Under the pieces are notes generated by a model, which worked only from the letters and a program-made list of their open reading frames with translations, did not search any database and was not told the origin of the DNA. DNA of 64,000 bases from CAMCXT01 sp040403315 (GTDB lineage Bacteria > Bacteroidota > Bacteroidia > M30B66), in NCBI GenBank assembly GCA_040403315.1, contig JBBAKX010000001.1:806001-870000 (forward strand), in the 5' to 3' direction. Positions 51,188-60,128 of this stretch are shown here, piece after piece. A program made the position numbers and the translations under genes. Positions within the stretch are counted from its first letter, which is position 1. Each line of letters begins with the position of its first letter.

Positions 51188-52348
51188 ATGGATATATTAT
51201 CACTTCTCGCTAAGACTAGCGTACCAACAGCGTTGCTCGACATAGCCAACAAAGCACTTTCAGGGAAACGCATCTCTACCAACGAAGGAGAACTTTTGTT
51301 TGAACAAGGTTCTCTAGGTTTTTTAGGATTGATTGCTGATGCAATTAGAACTGAAAAGCACGGGCAGTATGTGTATTTCAATAGAAATTTTCACATCGAG
51401 CCAACCAATATTTGCGTATTCGATTGCAAATTCTGTTCATACTCGCGGCTGTTAAAGCACCGCCAAGACGGCTGGGAATTGAATGAAGAGGAAATTCTCA
51501 ACATTGTTAGATCCTACGTTGGAAAGCCAGTTACTGAAGTTCACATAGTTGGTGGAGTGCATCCCAAAATGGGTTTGATGTATTTCGCCAATCTGATTAA
51601 AAAGGTAAAGGAAATTCTGCCTGAAATTCATGTGAAAGCTTTCACAGCTGTAGAGTTGGAATACATGTGCAGAAAGGCAGGGGTTGATTTTGCTGAGGGA
51701 TTGAAAATACTCAAAGACCATGGGCAAAATTCTCTTCCTGGTGGTGGTGCTGAAATTTTCGACGAAGCCATTCGTGCTGAAATTTGTGGCGATAAGTGTA
51801 CCTCGGAACAATGGCTCGACATTCATCGAACCGCCCACAAGCTAGGGATGCCCTCGAATGCAACTATGCTTTATGGGCATGTTGAAACTTATGCGCATAG
51901 AATCGATCACATGAATCGTTTGCGCAATCTGCAAGATGAAACGGGCGGATTCAATACTTTTATCCCCCTAAAATTCCGCAACCAAGGAAATCAAATGAGC
52001 CATATAGGCGAGGTTTCGGTAATCGAAGACTTAAAAAACTATGCAGTTTCAAGAATCTTCATGGATAATTTTCCACATCTTAAGGCATATTGGCCAATGA
52101 TCGGTCGTTCTGTTGCTCAATTGTCTTTGGCATATGGAGTAAACGATATCGACGGAACCATCGATGATACCACCAAAATTTACACAATGGCTGGATCGGA
52201 AGAACAAAGTCCTTCGTTAAGTACTTCACAATTGGTGGATCTAATCAACCAAGCAGGAAAAACTCCTGTTGAAAGGGATACTTTGTATAATTTTATCCGA
52301 AACTACAAGGATCAACCTTTATCTCCTGAAGTTGAATTAATTTCTTGA
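51188..52348 (+). CDS. mqnE: Aminofutalosine synthase MqnE
   Basis: MqnE is the radical SAM enzyme that makes 6-amino-6-deoxyfutalosine in the futalosine pathway to menaquinone. The 386-residue product has the cluster motif CVFDCKFC (Cys76, 80, 83 in HIEPTNICVFDCKFCSYSR), VGGVHPKMGLMYF, a GGGAEIF stretch, TMLYGHVETYAHRIDHMNRL and DETGGFNTFIPLKF. These distinguish MqnE from MqnC. Its presence shows that menaquinone is made by the futalosine route here. The next gene follows after 10 bp. Confidence 0.93.
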   Translation: MDILSLLAKTSVPTALLDIANKALSGKRISTNEGELLFEQGSLGFLGLIADAIRTEKHGQYVYFNRNFHIEPTNICVFDCKFCSYSRLLKHRQDGWELNEEEILNIVRSYVGKPVTEVHIVGGVHPKMGLMYFANLIKKVKEILPEIHVKAFTAVELEYMCRKAGVDFAEGLKILKDHGQNSLPGGGAEIFDEAIRAEICGDKCTSEQWLDIHRTAHKLGMPSNATMLYGHVETYAHRIDHMNRLRNLQDETGGFNTFIPLKFRNQGNQMSHIGEVSVIEDLKNYAVSRIFMDNFPHLKAYWPMIGRSVAQLSLAYGVNDIDGTIDDTTKIYTMAGSEEQSPSLSTSQLVDLINQAGKTPVERDTLYNFIRNYKDQPLSPEVELIS

Positions 52349-52357
52349 TGTTACGTT

Positions 52358-52861
52358 ATGTTTAAATCTGAAGCAGCCGGTAAAGTATTTGAAATTGAGT
52401 TTGGTAAACAGTTTTCCAATGGGAAGGTTAACCAACAAGAATTTGAATGGGATATTTTAAAAACAGGCCCTTCGACTTACAACATTATCAAGAACAATAA
52501 TTCTTTCAATGTGATCGTAGAGTCATTTGATCCTCAATCAAATCTCTTTCAATTAAAGGTTAACGGTAATTCGATTTCTGTGAAAACGCTTGATCGAATG
52601 CAGATCCTTTTGCAATCGATGGGATTGGATACTACAACGAGTCGAAAGCTCAACGAAATCAAAGCGCCGATGCCAGGTTTGGTTGTCCGTATAACAGTTG
52701 AGGAAGGTGCCGAAGTAAAAAAAGGCGACAGCCTACTTGTGCTTGAAGCCATGAAAATGGAGAACGTAATAAAAGCACTAGGAGATGCGGTTATTGGCAA
52801 AATAAAAGTGAACGCTGGTCAGGCGGTTGAAAAAAATCAAATACTGATTTCGTTCAATTAA
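52358..52861 (+). CDS. Biotin carboxyl carrier-like protein
   Basis: A 167-residue protein with a C-terminal biotinyl domain: APMPGLVVRITVEEGAEVKK, LLVLEAMKMENVIKALG with Lys133 as the biotin-attachment residue, and the final KNQILISFN. The N-terminal ~90 residues are variable. This form usually belongs to a biotin-dependent acyl-CoA carboxylase, but no carboxylase or carboxyltransferase subunit lies in this window. It is instead downstream of mqnE and convergent with pheS. Confidence 0.88.
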   Translation: MFKSEAAGKVFEIEFGKQFSNGKVNQQEFEWDILKTGPSTYNIIKNNNSFNVIVESFDPQSNLFQLKVNGNSISVKTLDRMQILLQSMGLDTTTSRKLNEIKAPMPGLVVRITVEEGAEVKKGDSLLVLEAMKMENVIKALGDAVIGKIKVNAGQAVEKNQILISFN

Positions 52862-52864
52862 TAT

Positions 52865-53887
52865 TTATTTCCCAATCGAGAATTGCTTTAGAAATCTGAG
52901 ATCGTTTTGCGAAAAGAAACGCAAATCCTTCACTTGATATTTTAAGATTGCGATGCGTTCAATCCCCATTCCAAGAGCGAACCCTGTAAATTTTTCTGGG
53001 TCTATATTGCAATTCTTCAAAACATTTGGATGAACCATTCCACATCCTAGAATTTCCACCCATCCTGAGTATTTGCAAATATTACAACCCTTACCGCTGC
53101 ATACAGTGCAGGAAATATCCATCTCTGCCGAAGGTTCGGTGAAAGGAAAATACGATGGGCGCAAGCGAATTTTGGTTTCTGTTCCAAACATTTCACGAGC
53201 AAAATGCAGCAAGGTTTGCTTCAAGTCGGCAAACGATACATTCTCATCTATGTAAAGCGCTTCTACTTGGTGGAAGAAGCAATGTGCGCGAGCCGAAACA
53301 GCTTCGTTTCTGTAAACACGACCCGGCATAATCATTCGAAACGGCGGTTTGTTTCGTTCCATCATCCGAATTTGCACCGAAGAAGTGTGAGTTCGGAGTG
53401 CCATTTCAGGAGCTCGGTCAATGAAAAAGGTATCCTGCATATCGCGTGCAGGATGTTCTTCTGGAAAATTTAGAGCACTGAAGTTATGCCAATCGTCTTC
53501 AATTTCAGGGCCTTCTGCAACCGTAAAGCCTAAGCGGTTAAATACTTCTCGAATTTCGTCAGATACAATCGATAATGGGTGTCTATTGCCTGAAGGGAAA
53601 GGAATACCAGGAGCACTGAAATCGATAGTTTCACCTTCCGTAATTTGATTTTCACTTAATTCTTTGGCTTCTTTCCAAATTGCTTCAGCGCGTTGCTTAA
53701 GGATATTGAGCAGCCTACCAATTTCCTTTCGGTCTTCAGGTTGAACATCTTTAAAACGATCAAACAGTGCAGGTACAATCCCTTTTTTACTTAAGTAAGT
53801 TTGACGAAATTTCTCAGCACTTTCGGCATTTTTCGGTTTGATGTTCTCAATTTCTGCGGCAATGCCTGCAATTTCTTCCTGAAGCAT
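52865..53887 (-). CDS. pheS: Phenylalanine-tRNA ligase alpha subunit
   Basis: The catalytic alpha subunit of PheRS. From the ATG at 53887 it has 340 residues. It contains an N-terminal coiled coil, the class II motif 2 (MPGRVYRNEAVSARAHCFFH), the PheS-specific EILGCGMVHPNVL and motif 3 (GFALGMGIERIAILKYQ). A four-cysteine segment (CTVCSGKGCNICKYSGW) is seen in many bacterial PheS. An open extension to 53908 would put the start inside a -7 box and is rejected. pheT is about 25 kb away on the plus strand. Confidence 0.97.
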   Translation of the reverse strand: MLQEEIAGIAAEIENIKPKNAESAEKFRQTYLSKKGIVPALFDRFKDVQPEDRKEIGRLLNILKQRAEAIWKEAKELSENQITEGETIDFSAPGIPFPSGNRHPLSIVSDEIREVFNRLGFTVAEGPEIEDDWHNFSALNFPEEHPARDMQDTFFIDRAPEMALRTHTSSVQIRMMERNKPPFRMIMPGRVYRNEAVSARAHCFFHQVEALYIDENVSFADLKQTLLHFAREMFGTETKIRLRPSYFPFTEPSAEMDISCTVCSGKGCNICKYSGWVEILGCGMVHPNVLKNCNIDPEKFTGFALGMGIERIAILKYQVKDLRFFSQNDLRFLKQFSIGK

Positions 53888-53905
53888 ACTAATTGTTAGT
53901 GAGCG

Positions 53906-53913
53906 CAAATATA
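53906..53913 (-). promoter_or_regulatory. -7 box upstream of pheS
   Basis: TATATTTG on the minus strand is followed by CGCTCACTAACAATTAGT and the pheS ATG at 53887, giving a short leader. No clear TTG is seen at the -33 distance. Confidence 0.55.
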
Positions 53914-53969
53914 AATAAATTGAAAAGGTCCTCGGGATTGAAACATCAGATGTTATTCTCCGTTTAGAT

Positions 53970-54001
53970 TTGAAAGGGCAAACAAAATATTTGTACTTTT
54001 G
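53970..54001 (+). promoter_or_regulatory. Promoter of a small lipoprotein gene
   Basis: TTG (53970-53972), 21 bp, then TACTTTTG (53994-54001), 20 bp before the ATG at 54022. Both boxes and the spacing fit. Confidence 0.65.
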
Positions 54002-54021
54002 AAACTTACAGACTTAATCAG

Positions 54022-54393
54022 ATGAAACTGACATTCAGAAATTCTGCCATCATTTCCTTCGCAATGTTTACTGTTTTAGTGTTCTCCTGCAAATCGGAAG
54101 ACCAAACATGCTCTGCCGTAATTAAAGTGGTACGTGCAAATGGCGGTCCTGCAACTTCTGCTAAAGTGAAACTAACATCTAATTGGGGGCTTTCTCAAAA
54201 AGGAGAAATCGCAGATTTTCTGTCAAATTCAGAGAACACCAAACTCACAGATGGGAATGGAACTGCAACTTTCACTTTTAAAAATCCTGCAATATTGGAT
54301 GTAGAGGTAACGCACATTTCTTATGGTAATGCGAGCGATTTAATCAAGCTCGAACCAGGCGAAACCGTATCAAAGACTATTATTGTTCAGTAG
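54022..54393 (+). CDS. Small lipoprotein with Ig-like fold
   Basis: A 123-residue lipoprotein (lipobox LVFSC, Cys23). The mature part is a single beta domain with the pattern CSAVIKVVRANGGPATSAKV and LTDGNGTATFTFKNPAILDV, similar to carboxypeptidase-regulatory or Big-type beta-sandwiches. It probably sits in the outer membrane; the role is unknown. Its 3' end overlaps the converging gene by 14 bp. Confidence 0.8.
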   Translation: MKLTFRNSAIISFAMFTVLVFSCKSEDQTCSAVIKVVRANGGPATSAKVKLTSNWGLSQKGEIADFLSNSENTKLTDGNGTATFTFKNPAILDVEVTHISYGNASDLIKLEPGETVSKTIIVQ

Positions 54394-54757
54394 GAAAGTA
54401 ATCAGAAAAATAATCTATAATAGATTGTTTCATTAAAAAACTTTGTTGCCCAGGCTTCAATGGTGGAAGATTTTCTACTGTTGACCAATGCGGGTATCCA
54501 TCTTCATCTTGACCTTCGAATTTATAATAGCCGTAAGGTTCTAATAATGTGCATATGGCTATATGCAGCACTTCAAGTTTTTGGTCCTTGTTGAATTTCC
54601 GATATCCTTTACCAAGTTCCTGAACTCCAATAAGCATCAGCACAGCCTGTAAGTCTAATCCGTCTCCGAATTGAACTTCTAAATTGAGGATCAGCTTTTT
54701 CCACTGATCCTCAATTTCATGCAATGATGAAGGGCTTTCAGAAATCCTGATATCCAT
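54380..54757 (-). CDS. Conserved protein of unknown function
   Basis: A 125-residue soluble, mixed helical protein without signal peptide (LHEIEDQWKKLILNLEVQFG, LQAVLMLIGVQELGKG, YGYYKFEGQDEDGYPHWSTV). I do not recognise its family. The helical core with acidic tail suggests a small cytoplasmic adaptor. Its ATG shares one base with the stop of the M43 protease gene (TAATG), so it is probably translationally coupled to it, and its 3' end overlaps the opposite-strand lipoprotein by 14 bp. Confidence 0.75.
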   Translation of the reverse strand: MDIRISESPSSLHEIEDQWKKLILNLEVQFGDGLDLQAVLMLIGVQELGKGYRKFNKDQKLEVLHIAICTLLEPYGYYKFEGQDEDGYPHWSTVENLPPLKPGQQSFLMKQSIIDYFSDYFPTEQ

Positions 54758-56868
54758 TAGTTACAAATCCATTTTCTGGTTTTGCTGTAGTTGCCTGATT
54801 CAATTCTGATCAAATAAGCTCCAGCACTTAAGTTACGGCCACTTGCTTCAATCAAATTGAAAGTATAGTCTCCTGCACCAAGATTTTCTTTACTCATGCT
54901 TCCAATCAACTTCCCAGTTAAATCAGTAACACTTATTGTTACATTTCCTTGACGAAGTAAGCCAACACTTATGGTTGCATCACCATTGCCCGGATTTGGG
55001 AAAACTTGAGTCATATAATCATCCAAAGAGATATCTTCCAAACCTACTGGTTGATTCAAAATATTGATGTCTTCCAAGAAGATACTATTTCCTGCACTGT
55101 CGGAAACTACAAACTTCACCATACCATTGTTCTGACCTGCAAGCGCTGAAACACTTACTGTTTCAGTTCTCCATTGATCAGAAGTAGGGACGAATGTGCC
55201 TGAAATTGTTTGTCCTGAAGCCAAAGTAGATAAGGCTGTTCCTGCTTTAGCGTATCGCAACGACCAAGTACGACCACAATTATTCGACACATAAATCTCC
55301 ATACGGTCATTTGTAGTTGTGCTTTTACGCGCATAAGCTAGTTTGAACGTAATGTTAGCAGGAGATGAAGTTCCTGACATATTAATGATCGGAGAGATCA
55401 ATTCGGTGCGGCTGCCAGTGGCAATTGGGTTGTTGTTATAGCGAATACTAGCGCTTCCAGTTACAGAGGCAAGAGTGGTGCGCTCGAAAGCTGTAGAAGT
55501 TCCAACAACAGACCAATTGTTAAATGGATCAGAACTAATATTTGGGAATGCGGCATCCTCAAAACTTTCTACAAATGGAGAGCTGATAGTTGGATTTAAT
55601 GGCCTTACTGTGATAAAACTATTTTTAGTTCTTGCGTTGCTTCCTGTCGAGTTGCTAACAGTTAATGTAACTGGATATATACCTGGCTCAGCATATTGAA
55701 TTACTGGATTTTGTGCATTTGAAGTCGCAGTTGTAGCGCCAGGGAAAGACCAAGACCATGTCCAAGTAGCATCAACTGTAGCATTATAGCTTTCATCTGT
55801 AAATGTTAGGTTCGTATTTGTGCAAACAACATTTGTACTTGAGGAGAAGTCCGCCAATGGCGCACAAACTGGTGCTGTAGTATTTACCCCAGTTGCAATG
55901 AGATTGGCAGATGACCATAAGTTATTTCTTTGTCCGGCGGTTGCATTAAGAGCTGCATTCATTCTTGTGCACTGGCCTGCAGAAAACATGATAGCACAGT
56001 TTGCATAATCCATGAAATTCTGAACATTATTAAGCGTGCCGCAAGTTACTTGAGCAAGATTGCAACTTTGATCTGCAACCCCAATTGTGTTTGGTGTGTC
56101 TGTTACGCCGTCATCTTGGTTGCAGTTGTCCGCTAAACCTGGATTGTTGCTCGGCCCCCAAGTATGGTTGAGGTTAAACCAATGTCCGATTTCATGTGGC
56201 AATGTGCGGCTAGCAAAATTCCCACCGTTTGATGTTCCGATTCCTCCCAATTGGGTGTGTGTAACAATAATACCATCGTATGTAGCGCTAGGAGCATTTC
56301 CCGGACGGTAAGCATATCCTCCAACTTGGTCGCCTGATTCCAAAATCACATCGGCAACAATCCATACGTTGAGGTATTTGTTTCTTGGCCATGAAATGAG
56401 GTCTTTCACATTGTCGTTACCATTGTAAGTTAACGTAGAAACGGTTCTTGTAATCCCATCGGTGCAATTTCCATTGGGGTCTTTGCGAGCCAAACGAAAT
56501 TCAACTTGTGCGTCTCCAAGAATCCCCTCAAATTCAGGAATAACCTCGTTTTGATCGGTATTTAAAAGTTGGAAATCTTCATTGATTATTCTTACAGCAT
56601 CTTCAACTTGTTCTCTTGAAATGTTTTCAGATCCATAATTGTGAATAATGTGAAACACAATAGGAATCACTTTAAGAACTGAACGATCAGCAGCATCGGG
56701 AGCATATTGCTCGGTAAAGGCTTCCAATTCTTCTTGTGCAACGCGCAATTCTGGATGGTTCATTAAAGCAGCATCATTCATAATGTGCGAACCACATCGT
56801 TGAATTTGCTGACCAAATGATGTTAAAGATGCGATAGCGATCGCTAATGTAAAGTAGAGTTTACGCAT
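54757..56868 (-). CDS. T9SS-exported M43-family metalloprotease with PKD domain
   Basis: A 703-residue secreted protease. A signal peptide (to about 20) and pro-region are followed by the M43 catalytic domain with HEIGHWFNLNH (His225, His229, His235) and VQNFMDYANCAIMF (Met-turn). Then come a PKD domain (TWTWSWSFPGATTATSNAQN), a jelly-roll-like region (about 450-620) and a T9SS type A sorting domain (TQVFPNPGNGDATISV to the end). It is a paralogue of 49329-51128, with an extra PKD and longer C-terminal region. The next gene starts one base into its stop codon. Confidence 0.92.
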   Translation of the reverse strand: MRKLYFTLAIAIASLTSFGQQIQRCGSHIMNDAALMNHPELRVAQEELEAFTEQYAPDAADRSVLKVIPIVFHIIHNYGSENISREQVEDAVRIINEDFQLLNTDQNEVIPEFEGILGDAQVEFRLARKDPNGNCTDGITRTVSTLTYNGNDNVKDLISWPRNKYLNVWIVADVILESGDQVGGYAYRPGNAPSATYDGIIVTHTQLGGIGTSNGGNFASRTLPHEIGHWFNLNHTWGPSNNPGLADNCNQDDGVTDTPNTIGVADQSCNLAQVTCGTLNNVQNFMDYANCAIMFSAGQCTRMNAALNATAGQRNNLWSSANLIATGVNTTAPVCAPLADFSSSTNVVCTNTNLTFTDESYNATVDATWTWSWSFPGATTATSNAQNPVIQYAEPGIYPVTLTVSNSTGSNARTKNSFITVRPLNPTISSPFVESFEDAAFPNISSDPFNNWSVVGTSTAFERTTLASVTGSASIRYNNNPIATGSRTELISPIINMSGTSSPANITFKLAYARKSTTTNDRMEIYVSNNCGRTWSLRYAKAGTALSTLASGQTISGTFVPTSDQWRTETVSVSALAGQNNGMVKFVVSDSAGNSIFLEDINILNQPVGLEDISLDDYMTQVFPNPGNGDATISVGLLRQGNVTISVTDLTGKLIGSMSKENLGAGDYTFNLIEASGRNLSAGAYLIRIESGNYSKTRKWICN

Positions 56869-56914
56869 GGTTGATGGTTGGCGTATTTTTTTAAAACGGT
56901 CGCTAAGATAACAA

Positions 56915-57649
56915 TTAAATAGCTGTTAGGTTTCCTGTTGAATTAGATATTTCTTTGATCAACATTCGTTTTGCAATGGGTAAATAGGTTTCTTCCACTG
57001 GAATATTTAAGGTGCAACTGAAAAAGTAGGTAGCAGGATTTGGAATTTCCTTGTTGTTCCTAATTAAATCAGCTTTTATCTCAGGTGCAGTATTTGCCAA
57101 TGTGGAGGAATATTTTGCTATTTCTTTGGTATGAATAGCTCTAAATTTTTCAGCGTCATTCTCGAAAATACTTACAGCATATTCATAAACTCGAATCTCA
57201 GACGGCTGGTTTAATTTCAGAATCATATAACCTTCATTTTGCCGAAGTGGCACCAATCCAATCGGTTCTAGTTTCAATTGATTCTCTATTTTTTCATAAA
57301 CAGACTTTCCAATATTGAGCTGGATTTCCAATTTCGGCAATGAAAAACTGATAATTTTTTCCAACTCATCCATCAGCTGATCATTTTCGACAACACTTCT
57401 GTACGATAATTTGAAGTGCTCAAAATCCAATCCTGCTAACTGCCCTGGAAACGATTGATACAGTTGATCAGTGCTATCTCTTACCGACTTTAGTTTTCTA
57501 TAATGGCTAATTAATTCCGCTAAGCTGGGATAGAGTAACTGTTGTTTAAACTGTTGTTCAACATCTTCAAGATAAGCCAACAGTATATATTGCTTATATT
57601 CGAGATCAATTAGGTTCTCAGTGAGCCAATTTTCGCTAAGTTTTTTCAT
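56915..57649 (-). CDS. Conserved protein of unknown function
   Basis: A 244-residue soluble protein (MKKLSENWLTENLIDLEYKQ) rich in helices and charged residues, with no signal peptide or membrane segment. It has a putative N-terminal helical half and a C-terminal mixed half (PLRQNEGYMILKLNQPSEIR and TYFFSCTLNIPVEETYLPIA). I recognise no catalytic motif. It is about 46 bp upstream of the M43 protease on the same strand, so the three genes 57649-54380 may be one unit. Confidence 0.75.
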   Translation of the reverse strand: MKKLSENWLTENLIDLEYKQYILLAYLEDVEQQFKQQLLYPSLAELISHYRKLKSVRDSTDQLYQSFPGQLAGLDFEHFKLSYRSVVENDQLMDELEKIISFSLPKLEIQLNIGKSVYEKIENQLKLEPIGLVPLRQNEGYMILKLNQPSEIRVYEYAVSIFENDAEKFRAIHTKEIAKYSSTLANTAPEIKADLIRNNKEIPNPATYFFSCTLNIPVEETYLPIAKRMLIKEISNSTGNLTAI

Positions 57650-57797
57650 CCCCCCAATTATTTATCTATTTAACGACTGGCCTACTTTTAAGTTGCACGA
57701 CATCATTTTCCAGTTTCGAGATGATTACTCGACAATGTCAACCGTATTATGTTTATTTCTTGTAGGATTGTGCTTAATTAAAGCCTTGGTTTATCGG
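57650..57797. other. Short intergenic region
   Basis: About 150 bp between divergent genes. I see the promoter for the OmpA-type gene at its end and no promoter for the gene at 57649. Confidence 0.4.
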
Positions 57798-57805
57798 TAG
57801 GTTTG
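57798..57805 (+). promoter_or_regulatory. -7 box upstream of the OmpA-type lipoprotein
   Basis: TAGGTTTG lies 17 bp before the ATG at 57823. TTG elements upstream are at unusual spacings (9 or 27 bp), so the promoter is tentative. Confidence 0.45.
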
Positions 57806-57822
57806 TATCATTATTTTAAGTT

Positions 57823-58848
57823 ATGATCAAGAAAACAGGTTACTTTTTAGGAATTTTCGTGCTTTTAATTTTGCAGGCATGTGTTAGTGGGCGTCAATTT
57901 GAAGAAATGAAAGCTGCCAGAGAAAAATGCGATAGCGAACTGTCTGAATTGAAATCTCGCTACGAAACATTTAACGCAAAAGAAAAGGAGCTCAATGTTC
58001 GGGTTGATGAATTAGGTCGCCAACTAAAAGCGCTTACTTCAGATACCTCAAATCAAGGAAGATCGTTCAGAAGGTTAAATGTTGCCTATGAACGACTTAA
58101 TGCGACTTACGATCAATTGCTTGAAAACAACAATAAGTTGATGGAAGGAAAAGACGCAGACAATAAAAAACTCATGGGGCAATATCAACTTACTCAGGAG
58201 GAGTTGCAGAAGAAGGAAGATAGGCTTAGAATTCTTGAAGCAGATCTAGATAAACGTTCAGCCGACATTCAGCGTTTAAGTATGGAAATGAAAGCTGCTG
58301 AGGAAGCAATAAAACTGAAAGAAGATCGTGTCAATGAATTAGAAAATGTACTTGCGGCAAAAGATTCAGCCATGAAGGAACTTCGAAACAAGGTGTCGGA
58401 CGCTTTGTTAGGTTTTCAGGATAATGGACTATCTGTTAGCATGAAGAATGGAAAAGTTTACGTTTCTCTCGAAGAACGACTTTTGTTTGAATCTGGCAGC
58501 ACCGTGGTTGATGCTAAAGGTGTTGATGCTTTGAAAAAACTAGCTAAAGTGCTCGAGAAAGAAGCCGATATTTCGGTACTAATCGAAGGTCATACCGACA
58601 ATGTACCTATTAAAAGTGCTACTATTAAAGACAATTGGGATTTAAGTGTGCTCAGAGCAACGTCTATTCTTCGAATTATTGCCTCCAACTCGAAGGTAGA
58701 TCCTAAACGACTTACCGCTGCTGGTCGTGGTGAATTTTTACCAATTGATAAAGCGAGTACGCCAGATGCACGCAAGAAAAACCGCCGAACTGAGATCATC
58801 TTAACACCTAATTTGGATGAACTCTTTCAATTAATCAACTCTAATTAG
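57823..58848 (+). CDS. OmpA-family peptidoglycan-binding lipoprotein with coiled coil
   Basis: A 341-residue lipoprotein (signal FLGIFVLLILQAC, lipobox Cys20). Residues about 25-200 form a long coiled coil (heptads such as LRILEADLDKRSADIQRLSM). The C-terminal part is an OmpA domain (KKLAKVLEKEADISVLIEGHT with the DN pair, then KASTPDARKKNRRTEIIL). It probably bridges the outer membrane and cell wall, like Pal or MotB-type proteins. It differs from the TSP3 OmpA protein by its coiled coil. Confidence 0.92.
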   Translation: MIKKTGYFLGIFVLLILQACVSGRQFEEMKAAREKCDSELSELKSRYETFNAKEKELNVRVDELGRQLKALTSDTSNQGRSFRRLNVAYERLNATYDQLLENNNKLMEGKDADNKKLMGQYQLTQEELQKKEDRLRILEADLDKRSADIQRLSMEMKAAEEAIKLKEDRVNELENVLAAKDSAMKELRNKVSDALLGFQDNGLSVSMKNGKVYVSLEERLLFESGSTVVDAKGVDALKKLAKVLEKEADISVLIEGHTDNVPIKSATIKDNWDLSVLRATSILRIIASNSKVDPKRLTAAGRGEFLPIDKASTPDARKKNRRTEIILTPNLDELFQLINSN

Positions 58849-58907
58849 TAAGCAACAAATTTCGTGATCTAGCCTCTCAAACTAGAAAAGAGGTCAATAC
58901 AATTTCA

Positions 58908-60125
58908 TTATTTGTTACCGAAGTTTAATCGGTATCTTTTTAAAATGCTGTTGGCAGGAAACCATGCAGCGGTTGCACCTATCAATACAACAGTTGCTCC
59001 TATCAGCAATATATCGATCCAATTTAGCAGAACTGGATATGCATCGTGTTGGCTAATCATCACCAACGAAAATTTGTCTTGAAGCCAAACGATGCTAAGG
59101 CCTGAAGTTATCCCCAGCAACAGACCGAAAAATGTGATCAACAGCCCCTCAGCAAAGAAAATTTTACGAAGCATAGATTGATCTGCTCCCAAACTTTCCA
59201 ATGTGCGGATATCTTTAGATTTATCAACAATGAGCATAGTTAAAGAGCCAGTGATATTAAACACTGCAATGATTAATATGAAAGTTAAAATCAAATAAAC
59301 AGCCCATTTCTCCGCATTGATAATTTTGTAAAGAAGATCGTGTTGTTTAAAACGGTCTTTTACTGAAAAATTAGGACCCAGTATTTTTGAAATTTCAACA
59401 AGCACCTGTTTTGTGTTAGCGCTTTTTTCCATTTGAATTTCAACACTGCTCATTTTTCCTTGCCGATCGAATAGGTTTTCTGCAAAGGTAAATGGAACAA
59501 TTACATACCGCGTGTCAACTTCAGGTTGGATTTGAAAAACGCCTGTCGGACGCAATGTTCCAGCGCTAAAAGCCTCTGCCGGATTGAGCGTTAAGCTTGC
59601 CCCTGGTCGTGGAACATAAACTTCCAAAGGCACTGCCAAACTTTGTAAGCTAAGGCTTAAAGAGTAGGCTACGCCACTTCCCAATATAGCATTTGATGAA
59701 GAGTCGCTTCCTAGGCTAAATCTACCTTCTACTAGCATGCTGTCGATTCCACTCATTTTTTCAAATGCGCTTCCTACACCTTTAACAGTGCAAATAAACT
59801 GAGCTTCTCCATAGGTTAAAAGTCCATTTTCTTCAATAACTGGCATGGTGTATTTCACCCCATCAACGGATGAAAGCTGTTCCATTTTTGCCGAAGAAAA
59901 CGGGAAGAATTTTTCGCTCCGATGTTCAATTTTTACATCCGAATCAAAGGCATCATATAAGCTAATTACCCAGCCTTCCAAACCATTGAAAGCCGATAGC
60001 AAAACCACCAATGCAGCTGTTCCAACGGTTACTCCAAGCACAGAAATGCCTGAAATGATATTGATCACATTGGTGCTCTTTTTCGAAAAGAGGTACCTAA
60101 ACGCTATGAAAAGCGGGAATTTCAA
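58908..60125 (-). CDS. LolC/LolE-type ABC transporter permease (MacB/FtsX family)
   Basis: A 405-residue inner-membrane permease of the lipoprotein-release type. It has an N-terminal membrane segment with LRFSKK-like start (FPLFIAFRYLFSKKSTNVIN), a large periplasmic domain (about 60-260), and three C-terminal membrane segments with DIRTLESLGADQSMLRKIFF, the FtsX signature. It is the only LolC/E-type permease in the window; its ATPase is not seen. The start is TTG at 60125, 3 bp after the rbfA stop. Co-transcription with rbfA is a known arrangement in Bacteroidota. Confidence 0.9.
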   Translation of the reverse strand: MKFPLFIAFRYLFSKKSTNVINIISGISVLGVTVGTAALVVLLSAFNGLEGWVISLYDAFDSDVKIEHRSEKFFPFSSAKMEQLSSVDGVKYTMPVIEENGLLTYGEAQFICTVKGVGSAFEKMSGIDSMLVEGRFSLGSDSSSNAILGSGVAYSLSLSLQSLAVPLEVYVPRPGASLTLNPAEAFSAGTLRPTGVFQIQPEVDTRYVIVPFTFAENLFDRQGKMSSVEIQMEKSANTKQVLVEISKILGPNFSVKDRFKQHDLLYKIINAEKWAVYLILTFILIIAVFNITGSLTMLIVDKSKDIRTLESLGADQSMLRKIFFAEGLLITFFGLLLGITSGLSIVWLQDKFSLVMISQHDAYPVLLNWIDILLIGATVVLIGATAAWFPANSILKRYRLNFGNK

Positions 60126-60128
60126 TGC

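Noticed and set aside
50851..51381. 176-codon open frame on the minus strand across the end of the protease gene and the start of mqnE
   Set aside because: It covers two well-supported genes on the other strand, has no family-like sequence, and would need a promoter inside mqnE.
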